This document shows positions 21,585 through 31,300 of a stretch of DNA of 64,000 nt, in pieces (position 1 is the stretch's first letter; the number at the start of each line of letters is the position of its first letter). The DNA is from Piezodorus guildinii (Eukaryota; Arthropoda; Insecta; Hemiptera; Pentatomidae). Below the pieces are notes generated by a model. The model was not told where the DNA came from, did not search any database, and was given only the letters and a program-made list of their open reading frames with translations. The position numbers and the translations under genes were made by a program. The DNA lies in assembly GCA_023052935.1 (NCBI GenBank), contig CM041294.1, positions 41,997,736 through 42,061,735 of the forward strand. The letters run 5' to 3'.

Positions 21585-22266
21585 TTACTTTAACTTACGT
21601 ATATATGAAATACATAGTAAGGGAAAGTATTGCGAACGTGAAAATTTTAAAATTCTAGTTTTCAACGGAAATACACGTTTTAGGGTCTCCTGAGTCCAAA
21701 TGAATAAATATTTTTTTTTCAGTTTTCTTTAGTTGTTTTTTTAAATTCGCACAACTTATATATTTACCTGTTTTTCATCAGTGGTAACAAGATATATAGT
21801 ATTTTTATAGAATCAACAAAATTAAAGGTACTTTAGAAAAAGAAAATTTAAAATATCGGCATTTAAGCCATGTCAGACCATTTTAATCAGAATGAAACCT
21901 ACATGATATTAAAGTCCATTAAATTTTACATCGATATATCGAGTTTAATCAAATCGTCAGAACCGTTTTCATGAAAATCGAAAAAAAGGTGCAAAATGCA
22001 TAGTAAAAGTGGCTCTTCTGGTAACCTCATTTTCATAAAAAGGTTTTGTAACGTCTCGGGCGTATATTTATCTTAATTGAAATTTAGTTTCATAGGACTT
22101 TTAGTTGCGCCGGGAGCTACAAACCACACTACCACACACACAGACCTTTTTGCGGGACTTGGTTATTTGGATTCAGGAGACCCTAAAATGTGTATTTCCG
22201 TTGAAAACTAGAATTTGAAAATTTTCACGATCGCAATACATTCCCTTACTATATTAGTAAGTGAAA
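21585..22266. mobile_element. Noncoding foldback/MITE element with about 110-bp inverted arms
   Basis: The left arm (21585-21715) and right arm (about 22140-22266) are reverse complements over most of their length. Both carry TAGTAAGGG(A)AA, TATTGCGA.CGTGAAAATTTT, CTAGTTTTCAACGGAAATACAC and TTTTAGGGTCTCCTGA.TCC. The roughly 420-bp interior has no open frame. Solo or partial copies occur at 9620-9768, 45160-45600 and 51424-51485. The interior half at 21840-22140 aligns, inverted, with 45240-45560. The superfamily is unknown because I could not fix a target duplication. Confidence 0.8.
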
Positions 22267-22480
22267 TAAAAATAAAAACAATCTTCAGAAGCTAATTATG
22301 TTGGACGAAATGAGAAATGAATGAATTGGTAATAATGAAATACTGAATGAAGCTTCCTAAAAAATTATAAAAGAAAATAAACTGGATTATGTTTTGTTAT
22401 TAAAAGGTGTTCCACAGAACAGTCTGATTCTATATCATCTATTCGCTTTACCTAAGATTGGCTGTATACACTGACCATAA

Positions 22481-22807
22481 TTAAATACCAGATATGGATT
22501 GAATACGCTAATATTAGACGGCCTATTAGCCACAGAGCAAGACCATTACGCAAAGCTAATAGAGAAGACACGGTTATCAGTGAATGGGGGGAGGACAGGG
22601 GAGTACGCTGGGGTGGCGGGGCGGGGCGGATCAATATTTGATAGGAGAGCACAGTCGGCCGCCAGCCGCCTCCTCGATAGCACCTTCACCACGTCAGAGT
22701 CAGACACGATGGTAGCCGCCGTCGCCATATGCTGTATCCTCGTCATCTTGGTTGTCTTCATCGCCATCATCATCCTCGTCGGCCAGTCCATGAGGGACCA
22801 GACTTAG
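22481..22807 (+). CDS. Candidate host exon or small single-pass membrane protein
   Basis: The frame is open from after a TAA at 22478-22480 to a TAG at 22805-22807. No ATG occurs before the one near 22708, so it would be either a terminal exon entered by splicing or a short protein starting there. Its GC content is much higher than its surroundings. The last third has a strong membrane helix (MVAAVAICCILVILVVFIAI) followed by a short GQSMRDQT tail, preceded by a Ser/Thr-rich stretch, as in the end of a type I membrane protein. I do not recognise a family. A clear splice acceptor is not visible. It might be chance, but composition and hydrophobic pattern make it the best host-gene candidate here. 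Confidence 0.35.
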   Translation, partial: LNTRYGLNTLILDGLLATEQDHYAKLIEKTRLSVNGGRTGEYAGVAGRGGSIFDRRAQSAASRLLDSTFTTSESDTMVAAVAICCILVILVVFIAIIILVGQSMRDQT

Positions 22808-22926
22808 CACATCTAGTCAACCACGGTAACTAGCATCTTAAATATACATAAACATGTAAGAAAAAATATTTAAAAATATATATCATCTATCAGCTAAAGC
22901 GATTACTTCAGAAAGCTTCGATGAAA

Positions 22927-22966
22927 GGTGACGTTTCGGCCTAACCATGAGCGCATCTACATGGCA
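22927..22966 (-). ncRNA. Degenerate hammerhead-like motif
   Basis: The minus strand reads GTAGATGCGCTCATGGTTAG then GCCGAAACGTCAC. The GAAACGTC end is conserved, and a weak stem can form, but the CTGATGA core is only partly present. Confidence 0.25.
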
Positions 22967-23604
22967 GGCGCTAGAGGACCATCAGTGGAGCCGATAACAT
23001 CATAATATTAACAACAGCAATTAAGGGAAAAAAGTCAAACTTTAGATTAAAATAATAATAAATAAGCCTACAAATTTTGTGCTGACCATATTGAATTTTT
23101 TTTTTTTAAACCCCAATTTAGTTAAATGTTTTGCCAAAATAGTTTCTGAATGATTTCCTTTACTGTATCTATGATACATTGATTTTTTTTTTTTTCCTTT
23201 ATTGTTGAAAAACTCCAGTAACAAGGAAAACAATGTTGCAAAAACAAATTAGTGCAACAGTACAGATCTTATCCGAACTTAGCTACCTTTGAGGCATTTC
23301 AAGTTTGATACATTGAACCGTATCCTGGTTACAATGTTAAGAATCTTTTTTAACGAGAATAGTGACATTAACTTAAAATTAAAAAAAATAGTTAAAGCAG
23401 TCCTTAAAATATATAAATCGGGAAAATCCTTTGAAATAGTAAAATTAGTCCTTTTCGTGTGCGTAAGGTAAAGAAGGCAAGTAAGTTTAACTGTTTAAGT
23501 AAAAAGTGGGTTTAGTAAAAATGTTATTTTTTTTTTTTATAAAATTACTCAATTCACATCAAATTACGCAAACATGCAAGTGAGAATTCATGTGATATAT
23601 AAAC
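22967..23604. other. Intergenic, nothing recognised
   Basis: AT-rich sequence with T runs at 23097-23107, 23183-23195 and 23527-23539. No gene is recognised. Confidence 0.4.
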
Positions 23605-23835
23605 CTACTGAGGTCATCTGTAGTGTAGTAGCTAGCATAACAGCCTTCTGTGCCGAAGGTCGTTGGTTCAAACCCGGAATATGTATCTAGGATTTTTTAA
23701 TGGGAGTAAAAAATTCTTAGTAGAACTTTTTAAAAATTCCTACCTAATTAAAACCTGGATTATAAAAATTTAGGACTCCCACTGCACTATTCTGATAACC
23801 ACTTCAGCATCAGTTACGTAAACAGGACAAACAAG
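23605..23835 (+). mobile_element. tRNA-derived SINE, family B, near full length
   Basis: The head has GTAGTAGCTAGCATAACAGCC and a B box GGTTCAAACCC. The body has GGATTTTTTAATGGGAGT, ACCTGGATTATAAAAATTTAGG and CTCCCACTGCACTATTC. The stretch between GGGAGT and CCTGGAT is shorter than in other copies, so there is an internal deletion. Confidence 0.75.
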
Positions 23836-25617
23836 ATATAAACCTTCAGTTCTCAAAAGGTATTGTTGATAGATTAGTTTTATTTTTTCAGTAATCTCAA
23901 TGATTTTCACAAATTGCCTTGAACAAAAGTTAGGTATTTCAAAGTTAAACTTTGCAGTGTCTATCTCGAAATATGGAAAGGTAGGTATATAAAATTAAAG
24001 TTAAAGCAATTCAGCCTGCTAGAAAAAAATGCTACTGTTCAAATCAATCTTAAATAATATAATTTAAAAAAACATTTTTGACAAGGTCAGTAATTTGATT
24101 CTGTAGATTATACAAGTAAAATAAAATAAATAAAATAATTGATTTTAGAAGACCAGTCTGAGTTTAGTGCATTTAATAACAAATAATTGGAAAAAAATAG
24201 AACAATCATGCACAAAAAAAGACCTGTATCTAAACAGCACCAAAGAACGAGTAACGAAAAATATGATTAAATGGCTGTACAAGATCGCTAAAAAGGTTAT
24301 CCAAACACAATAACGAAACTTATAATGTGGATTTTATGTTCCCAGCAATTGGTAGCTACATCAAATCGCCACGTTCTTTAGTTTTATTCATATTATTATA
24401 ATTATGGTAAATTTATAGTAAGAATAAGACTTTCGGTAAAGAGTAATGGGAATCCTACCAATCAATATAACATCATACACGTAATAAAGAACCTGATTTT
24501 TTCACTTCTAATCACAAACGAAACTTTTTTAACAAAAGTAATGATCTCTACGACATGTTAATTAAATAATGCTATAAATGTAGCAAATATTCAAGAAAAA
24601 AAAATCTGATATATAGTAATAATTATTTTAAAACTTTTTTTCTAGGCCTTGAAAATCCTTTTATAATATTACATAATGGAAGTGAGGAAATATCAATTTT
24701 TTTATTTTTTTTATTACACTATGAGAAACTGAAATGGGCCCAAAACATGAAACTGATTAAAGATACCTTATAGAATAAAATAGATTATATATTGTAAAAG
24801 ACGGTGAACGAGAAAGGAGTGAAGATTATTTTGGATCATCAAAGTAAAGGTATATATAATCTATTCTAATCAGAATTATTACTGTACCTTTTGTTTGTTG
24901 ACCTTTTATTTAAACCGAACATTCATCTTAAATTTATATCCTAAGAAAAGTAAATATAATAATAAATAAAAAATTAATTAGTTATATATCTAAGAAATTG
25001 TTTTCATTACGCTCGAAAATTCGACTCCCGAAAGCCAAAGAAGCGAATTCTCAATTGGAACTTTTTGAAAATGATATTTTCATATACTAAATTTTATTTT
25101 ATATTTAATTCCGAAATTTCCTAGTTCAACAGTCATGTACAATTTTCTTTGACTGGTTTAAGATTAATAACAAATTTCACTTTAGCAAATCTTTCATTTT
25201 CTCCACAGCACAGCTACGGAATCAAAATTTCATTTTAGAAAAATCATTGAGCATTCTGAATCTCAAAATTCATACCCATCAATCAACCGCACTCGAGTTT
25301 AAGGGTTGATAAATGATTAGGGAAACTTCTTAACGCCGTAGGACGTAACTTTAATATTAAAAACTTTCAAACACCCTCGCTGTCACTTTCAATATTTTTC
25401 TCTCAAGTCGAAGGATAATAAGACAGGCAGCTCGACTTATAAAAAACTTTTACCTTAAGGGAAAACTCTACGGAGCAGAAAATGTCTTTAAGGCATTTTA
25501 AAACAAAACACTGAACTGAAAGAGCAAAAATACGAATAAACATTATAAGTAAATCATGAAAAAACGACCTGAGTCCTGAACATATTTAGTTGAATTAATT
25601 TGAAGTTAGATTGAATT
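23836..25617. other. Intergenic, long featureless stretch
   Basis: No gene is seen over 1.8 kb. A small inverted repeat (TAGATTATATAT near 24780 with ATATATAATCTA near 24855) could form a hairpin of about 95 bases. Confidence 0.4.
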
Positions 25618-25750
25618 TTTTTAATATATTTATTGATATTTACAACTGTATAATGATATACATCTGGTAAATGGGATACAAGATACAAATGTCATGATTT
25701 ACATGTGGGTATACTACCCATTGGCAGTTCTCCATAGATTGACATGAAAA
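25618..25750 (-). mobile_element. Jockey-type LINE, 3' UTR remnant
   Basis: A T-rich left end is followed by ATTTACAACTGTATAATG, then ACCCATTGGCAGTTCTCCAT. This is the reverse complement of the Jockey 3' UTR seen in the copies at 10240 and 40887. No coding part remains. Confidence 0.65.
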
Positions 25751-26054
25751 GGAAATTCATGAAAAAAAAAATACTGTAGGGTTAGACATGCCGAAATTTA
25801 TGCTCTGAGTGCGAAGGAAGACTTTTACGAATGCACAAGTCCGAAAAGTGTTGAAATTTTTATTCGCGGTAGAGAATTTCATGTTAGCCGTCTACCGGAG
25901 TGTAATTTCAGTCAGAAAAGTGTCAAATTATTTGGCTTGACTTGATTAACAATTTGATTTATATATTAAAAATGACAAATTTTATAAGACAAGAATACAT
26001 CCATTTCTTAACAAAATATTTCGGTTCCTCCTATGATCAATCAAGTTAAATGTT

Positions 26055-26260
26055 AAAAATTAACCGACTAGAGTGCTGCCAATGGGCAGTTTCTCTTCAT
26101 GTTTTTTTTCATGTGTATTATCATTGTAGCCGATTTACTTGATGTATGAACATGCAGTTGTAAATTTCAATAAATGAATTAAAAAAAAAAAAAAAAAAAA
26201 ATTAAATTATTTACAACTGTATTGTACAACACATCTAGTAAATCGTATAAAAGAAAATAT
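26055..26260. mobile_element. Two Jockey 3' UTR ends joined tail to tail
   Basis: On the plus strand CTGCCAATGGGCAGTTTC, then GCAGTTGTAAATTTC and a poly-A tract (26180-26200) form one Jockey 3' end. Directly after the poly-A, ATTTACAACTGTATTGTACA is another 3' end on the minus strand. The two tails meet at the A tract. Confidence 0.6.
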
Positions 26261-27366
26261 ACTGTTAAATGTTAAATACAAATATTTACCTTCGGTTATA
26301 GAGAAAAATCATAATGACGTTATAATTGCCTACAATAGAGAGCTTACTTTTAATCATAAGAAATAAATGGCTTTAACTTCAGTTAACATAACAAAATTAT
26401 TACAATAGTAAATAATTATTATTATGGTATTTAATCATCAGTAATTAAAGTTACTCGGGCTAATGTTTAAAAAAATCTAGGACTTTTAATTTAATCAGAA
26501 TATTAGTTACTTTAAAATTTGAAATCCTAAATATTATTGTTTCTGGTATATTTAATATTTCATCTAATACGTTATATATACATGTAAGAAATAAGAGATT
26601 TTTTTTTAATTTTATGAATTAATTTAAAACCCAGTCACAAATTTCAAGAAATGGTGTAACTTCAATATTCTCAAGCCGTGGAGATTTCAATGCCGTGTTA
26701 GTGGCGAGCGCCTAGTATAGGATTATATTCCGATTCCGGTCATCTATTTTAATTATTTTAAAGCTTGAATACATTTTTTTTTTTTGTTGAAAAATTATTT
26801 CAAGACTAATGTTTTATTTATTACTCACCGGTATAATTTACTTTTTTATTTAAAGGCAGATTTAAAAAACATAAATAAATAAAATATATATTACTTAAAT
26901 ATTTCTGTTACGCTTTTAGCTAAATTTATATATTTAAAATTATACTCAAATATATTTTTTAAGCTAAAACCAAATGTAATTATATAATATCACTTTTGCT
27001 TGTTTCAACACCGTATAGAAATCACTAGTGTATTTAAAAGAACTGTCTGCGTTTACTATATATTCTTTGAATTTAGATAAAATGAAAAGTTTAACACAAT
27101 TTCCAGTATTAGTATATATTAATTAGTAACATAAAAAGTTTATTGCTTATTAAATTTTTCATTGAAAATGAACTATGGCTAGTTTAAAATTAAATCTTTC
27201 TCATTATCGTGTAGTAAATGTGATAGAATTATTTTAATTATTGCTTAGTATCTAGTGTATTACTAATACACACACAGAAGAGGAAATGTTAAATATAATT
27301 TTTTTTTTTTTTTTTGGTGTAGCAATGTAGAAAGAAATCTGGTAATTGATCATTTTGTCAACATGT
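26261..27366. other. Intergenic, nothing recognised
   Basis: Very AT-rich sequence with a T18 tract at about 27299-27316. No gene is seen. Confidence 0.4.
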
Positions 27367-27377
27367 GCTTTTTGATT
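27367..27377. repeat. Target-site duplication of the I-type LINE
   Basis: GCTTTTTGATT at the 3' (left) end is repeated exactly at 33068-33078, bounding the minus-strand LINE. Confidence 0.9.
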
Positions 27378-27530
27378 TATTTATTTATTTATTTATACAA
27401 AGCATCTACCCATTAAGGGTCATTAGCTATATACAAAATTGTTTGTTTTTCTCTGTTTAGTATAGAATTTTTAACAAAATATCATTTATAACACAATAAT
27501 GGCAAATGTATGGCCAAAGGACATTATATT

Positions 27531-30500
27531 CTAAATGAGATTAAAGACTTTGATTTTTTTCAAAAACATGAGTAATTTCTGAGCACACGTTTCACTGTCA
27601 CCAAGAGCTATTTCTAGCTTGGTGTCAATTCCGCCCTCCGTTCTTGCACCGCGGAAGGCTTCACAGTGCAGGATGATGTGCTCCACCGTCAAAGGTGCTT
27701 CACAAGTCCTGCAGGTCGGAGGGTACAGTCCTTTCAGTAGGTAGGTGTGTGTGAGGGCTGTGTGCCCGCTTCTTATTCTGGCCAGAACCACTTCTTCGCG
27801 CCGGTTTTTCCTCTCTGAGGTTTCCCATATCCCTGGAGTCTCTTTAATTTTTGTTAATTTTTCATTCGTTCTTCTCCACTCGGTAGCCCATGAAGTACAA
27901 ATCCTTTTCTTGACGTATTTTCGCCAGTCCGATGCAGTAGTCTTATTGACACGTGTCACTTCCCTTCCAGAGCCCATCCTTGCATTATTAGCTGCTCGGT
28001 CAGCGTCCTCGTTTCTTCCTATGCCCAAGTGAGACGGGACCCACAAAAATTTTATCGTTTTTCCTATACTTTTGCATTCTTCCTCGAGAATCTGGATCCT
28101 TTGAACCAAAGCTTCTTTCGAATTCCTATTCTCTATTGACTTTAGAGAACTTAGAGAATCTGTTACAATCAGATGATGTTGGTGGTCGTGTTTTACTATG
28201 ATTTTTAATGCTTTCCAGATCGAGTAGAGCTCTCCAGTGTATACACTATTTGGTTCTGGTAGAACATTTTCGCAACAATTAGAGCCCATGAGAACAGCGC
28301 AACCAACTTCGGAATTAGATTTAGAAGCATCAGTGAACCAAAAGCTGTAATCGGAATATAGTTCTTCCCGCTCTTTATACAGCTGGTTGTATACATGTTG
28401 AGGCGTTGTGAGCTTTGGAAATACGGATAAACTGTAATCGATCTGGTTCTCCATTTCCACCCAATTCGGTAGGTAACTATTTGGCATTGTAAAGATTTCT
28501 GGAATTATTATTTGTAAATCATTAGTCAGTTTTCTAAATCTGTTGTGAAAACATTTACACGATTCATGGGGCTCTTCGCTAGTAATAGGATATTCCGTGG
28601 AATCAGAAGCAATAAGTTTTTTTCTTGACATCAGCGTGCCCACGTATGCCAGTAGCAGGTATTTCCTTCTTGTTCCTAATGAGGGTTCGCCACTCTCCAC
28701 GTACAGGCTTTCGACGGGTGTTGTTCTGAATGCTCCGACACAGAGGCGAAGAGCTTGGTTGTGAATTGGATCCAATAACCTCAAAATCGAAACGCTAGCA
28801 GAGCCATAACCGACAGATCCATAGTCAATTATAGGCCTGAAAAGGACTCGGTATATCGTTAATAACGTTCGCCGATCAGATCCCCACTGAGTGTTGGCCA
28901 GTACTTTGAGTAAATTTAAGCCTGCTTGACATTTTAGTTTTATATGACGAATGTGTTGAGACCAGTTTAGTTTTTGGTCAAAGTAGACGCCTAAGAATTT
29001 GATAGTACTGGCATAAGAAATGGGTTGATTGAAAAGTGACAGTGACGGGTGCGTTTGACATTTTGTTTTTCTGCAAAAGTGTACAGCTATTGTTTTGGAG
29101 CCTGAAAAATTAAAACCTGTGGTCCTAGACCATGCTTCAAGGTTCTTCAATGTTTTTTGTAACTTCCATTCAATATACTCTAACGACTTGTTTCTTATAT
29201 AAATTGTAAAATCGTCAGCAAACAAAGAACATCTTACTTCAGGTGGTGTTGTCTGTGGTATGCTGTTTATTGCTATTAGAAATAAAGTTACACTCAGAGG
29301 GGATCCTTGCGGCGGACCGTTTTCCTGGAGGAATGTTTGAGAAAGGTTAGTTCCGATTTTAACCTTGAATTTTCTTTCTTTGAGGAAGTTATTGATGAAT
29401 ATCAGTAAACTCCCCGTGAGACCTTCTTTTGAAAGAGTGCTTAGGACATTGTATCTCCACATAGTGTCGTATGCTTTTTGGATATCAATGGAGACAGCAA
29501 CCAAGTGTTCTTTATTAGAGAAGGCGGTCTGTATTTCATATTCAAACTTCATTATTTGGTCAATGGTTGAGCGGTTTTTCCTAAAGCCATACTGCGAAGT
29601 TGAAAAAAAATTTCGTTTTTCTAAATAATATGTCAATCGATTATTAACCATTTTTTCAAGCAGTTTTGATACACATGAAAGGAGAGATATAGGTCGATAG
29701 TTATTGATACTGATGCCTTTGTGATTTTTCTTGATGGGGATAACTGTAGCGTTCTTCCACGTTTCAGGAAAAAATCCTGAGCACCATATCCTATTATAAA
29801 TAGATAGTAAAAATATTTTTGCATTTGAGGGCATTTTTTTCAAAAACAAATATGGAATCTGATCGGGTCCTGCAGTAGATTTACCTTTGCACGTACTTAA
29901 GGAGTTTTGCATTTCTGATAAACTGAACGGATGATTATAAATTTCCGAACCTTTTGTATGGAATTGGATAGTATTTTTCTCCTGTTCGATTTTATACCGC
30001 TGGAAATCTGTAGTGTAGTTGTCTGTTTTCGACATAGATGAGAAGTGTGTTCCAAAGGCTTCAACTATTTTTGATAGATCCGTAATAGTTTGATTTTCCG
30101 TTTGGATTGTAGGAATAGCCTCTCGTTTTTTAGACCCTTGAATGGCATTCACTTTTTTCCAGACTTCTTGCAGGCAACTGCTACTATTAATGGAGCTAAC
30201 ATAGTTTTTCCATGAATTTTCTTTGCTTGCCCTTAATACCTTATTTGCTCTACATCTAAGTTTTTTGAAGTTGATTAAATCTTCAGGTTGTTTTGTTCTT
30301 TTGAATTTGTTGAAAGCTTTCTTTTTGTTCATTATCGCGATGCGGCACTCCTCATTCCACCAAGGGACTAGGCGCCTATCATTGAATGCGGTCTTGTGTG
30401 GGATACTCTTCTTTGCGGCTTCTAGAATGGTGAGATTAAGAAATGAAATTTGTTCTTCTGCATCAATCGATGAGCTTCCCTTGTTTTCTATCACCCTTTC

Positions 30501-31250
30501 AATTATTGAAGAAAACATTTCCCAGTCGGCTCTTTTGAATGACCATCTCGGGGTTTTGTCAGTCTTGAAATCAGCACTACTATCAAACTTTATAGTGATT
30601 GGGAAGTGGTCGCTTCCGTACAACATGTCCTTTACTTCCCAATGCACTTTGTGGAGCAGCCTGACATCAATTAATGATAAATCGATGGCAGAAAGAGAGC
30701 CATCACCACAGAAATGAGTTGGAGAACCGTCGTTAATTAGAGTAAAAAAATCATTAGAGTCAATAAATTTCTCGATTTCACTTCCTCTATTTCTATAGTC
30801 GAATAATGAGGAGCCCCATAATTTGTTGTGTCCGTTTAGGTCTCCAACAAAGATGGCAGGTCTTGGAAGTTGATCTACTATTACTTGAAGGTCATTTGCA
30901 GTAAAATCTTGATTCGGTGGGATATAAATATTGCAAACTGTAACGGGTTCAGGTTTAAAAATTTTTGCGGCCACGACTTCTAGAGTGGAATGAATTTTTA
31001 TTGGTTCTGAATATACATTTTTATTTACTAATATGGCTACACCGCCCCAAGCGGATTTACAAACTGTTCTGTCTTTCCGGTAAATAACGTGATTTTTTAA
31101 TTTTACCACCTGAGCTTGTGAAAAATGGGTTTCTTGTAAACACCAGCAATGCGGTTTCTCTTCATTTAAAAGTAGTTTAAAGTATTCAAAGTGTTTGTAA
31201 AACCCATTACAGTTCCACTGTATAATAAAAGAATTTGAATTGTTAACCAT
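27531..31250 (-). CDS. ORF2: I-type LINE ORF2: endonuclease, reverse transcriptase, RNase H
   Basis: A 1239-residue protein starts with ATG. Residues 1-230 form an apurinic-type endonuclease with IIQWNCNG, LQETHF, VGDLNGHNKLWGS and GSDHFPI. The RT domain follows, with NYRPISLLSCVSKLLEK, QYGFRKNRST, VSIDIQKAYDTMW, GPPQGSPLS and the catalytic SLFADDFTIY (near 29213). RNase H (about residues 970-1095) keeps its acidic residues in FTDASKS, GELYSIWKAL, TDSLSSLKS and the NEDADRAA block. A CRTCEAPLTVEHIILHC zinc-binding motif closes the C-terminus. No stop or frameshift is present. The protein would nick target DNA, prime cDNA from the nick and remove the RNA strand. Antisense frames of up to 164 residues are shadows. 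Confidence 0.95.
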   Translation of the reverse strand: MVNNSNSFIIQWNCNGFYKHFEYFKLLLNEEKPHCWCLQETHFSQAQVVKLKNHVIYRKDRTVCKSAWGGVAILVNKNVYSEPIKIHSTLEVVAAKIFKPEPVTVCNIYIPPNQDFTANDLQVIVDQLPRPAIFVGDLNGHNKLWGSSLFDYRNRGSEIEKFIDSNDFFTLINDGSPTHFCGDGSLSAIDLSLIDVRLLHKVHWEVKDMLYGSDHFPITIKFDSSADFKTDKTPRWSFKRADWEMFSSIIERVIENKGSSSIDAEEQISFLNLTILEAAKKSIPHKTAFNDRRLVPWWNEECRIAIMNKKKAFNKFKRTKQPEDLINFKKLRCRANKVLRASKENSWKNYVSSINSSSCLQEVWKKVNAIQGSKKREAIPTIQTENQTITDLSKIVEAFGTHFSSMSKTDNYTTDFQRYKIEQEKNTIQFHTKGSEIYNHPFSLSEMQNSLSTCKGKSTAGPDQIPYLFLKKMPSNAKIFLLSIYNRIWCSGFFPETWKNATVIPIKKNHKGISINNYRPISLLSCVSKLLEKMVNNRLTYYLEKRNFFSTSQYGFRKNRSTIDQIMKFEYEIQTAFSNKEHLVAVSIDIQKAYDTMWRYNVLSTLSKEGLTGSLLIFINNFLKERKFKVKIGTNLSQTFLQENGPPQGSPLSVTLFLIAINSIPQTTPPEVRCSLFADDFTIYIRNKSLEYIEWKLQKTLKNLEAWSRTTGFNFSGSKTIAVHFCRKTKCQTHPSLSLFNQPISYASTIKFLGVYFDQKLNWSQHIRHIKLKCQAGLNLLKVLANTQWGSDRRTLLTIYRVLFRPIIDYGSVGYGSASVSILRLLDPIHNQALRLCVGAFRTTPVESLYVESGEPSLGTRRKYLLLAYVGTLMSRKKLIASDSTEYPITSEEPHESCKCFHNRFRKLTNDLQIIIPEIFTMPNSYLPNWVEMENQIDYSLSVFPKLTTPQHVYNQLYKEREELYSDYSFWFTDASKSNSEVGCAVLMGSNCCENVLPEPNSVYTGELYSIWKALKIIVKHDHQHHLIVTDSLSSLKSIENRNSKEALVQRIQILEEECKSIGKTIKFLWVPSHLGIGRNEDADRAANNARMGSGREVTRVNKTTASDWRKYVKKRICTSWATEWRRTNEKLTKIKETPGIWETSERKNRREEVVLARIRSGHTALTHTYLLKGLYPPTCRTCEAPLTVEHIILHCEAFRGARTEGGIDTKLEIALGDSETCAQKLLMFLKKIKVFNLI

Positions 31251-31300
31251 AATTTAAAATTTTATAAAAATGTTTCCAAGAGACCAGATATCGTTACCAA

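Noticed and set aside
30223..30717. 164-residue plus-strand open frame
   Set aside because: It lies wholly antisense to the well-supported ORF2 of the I-type LINE and has no family features. It is a shadow.
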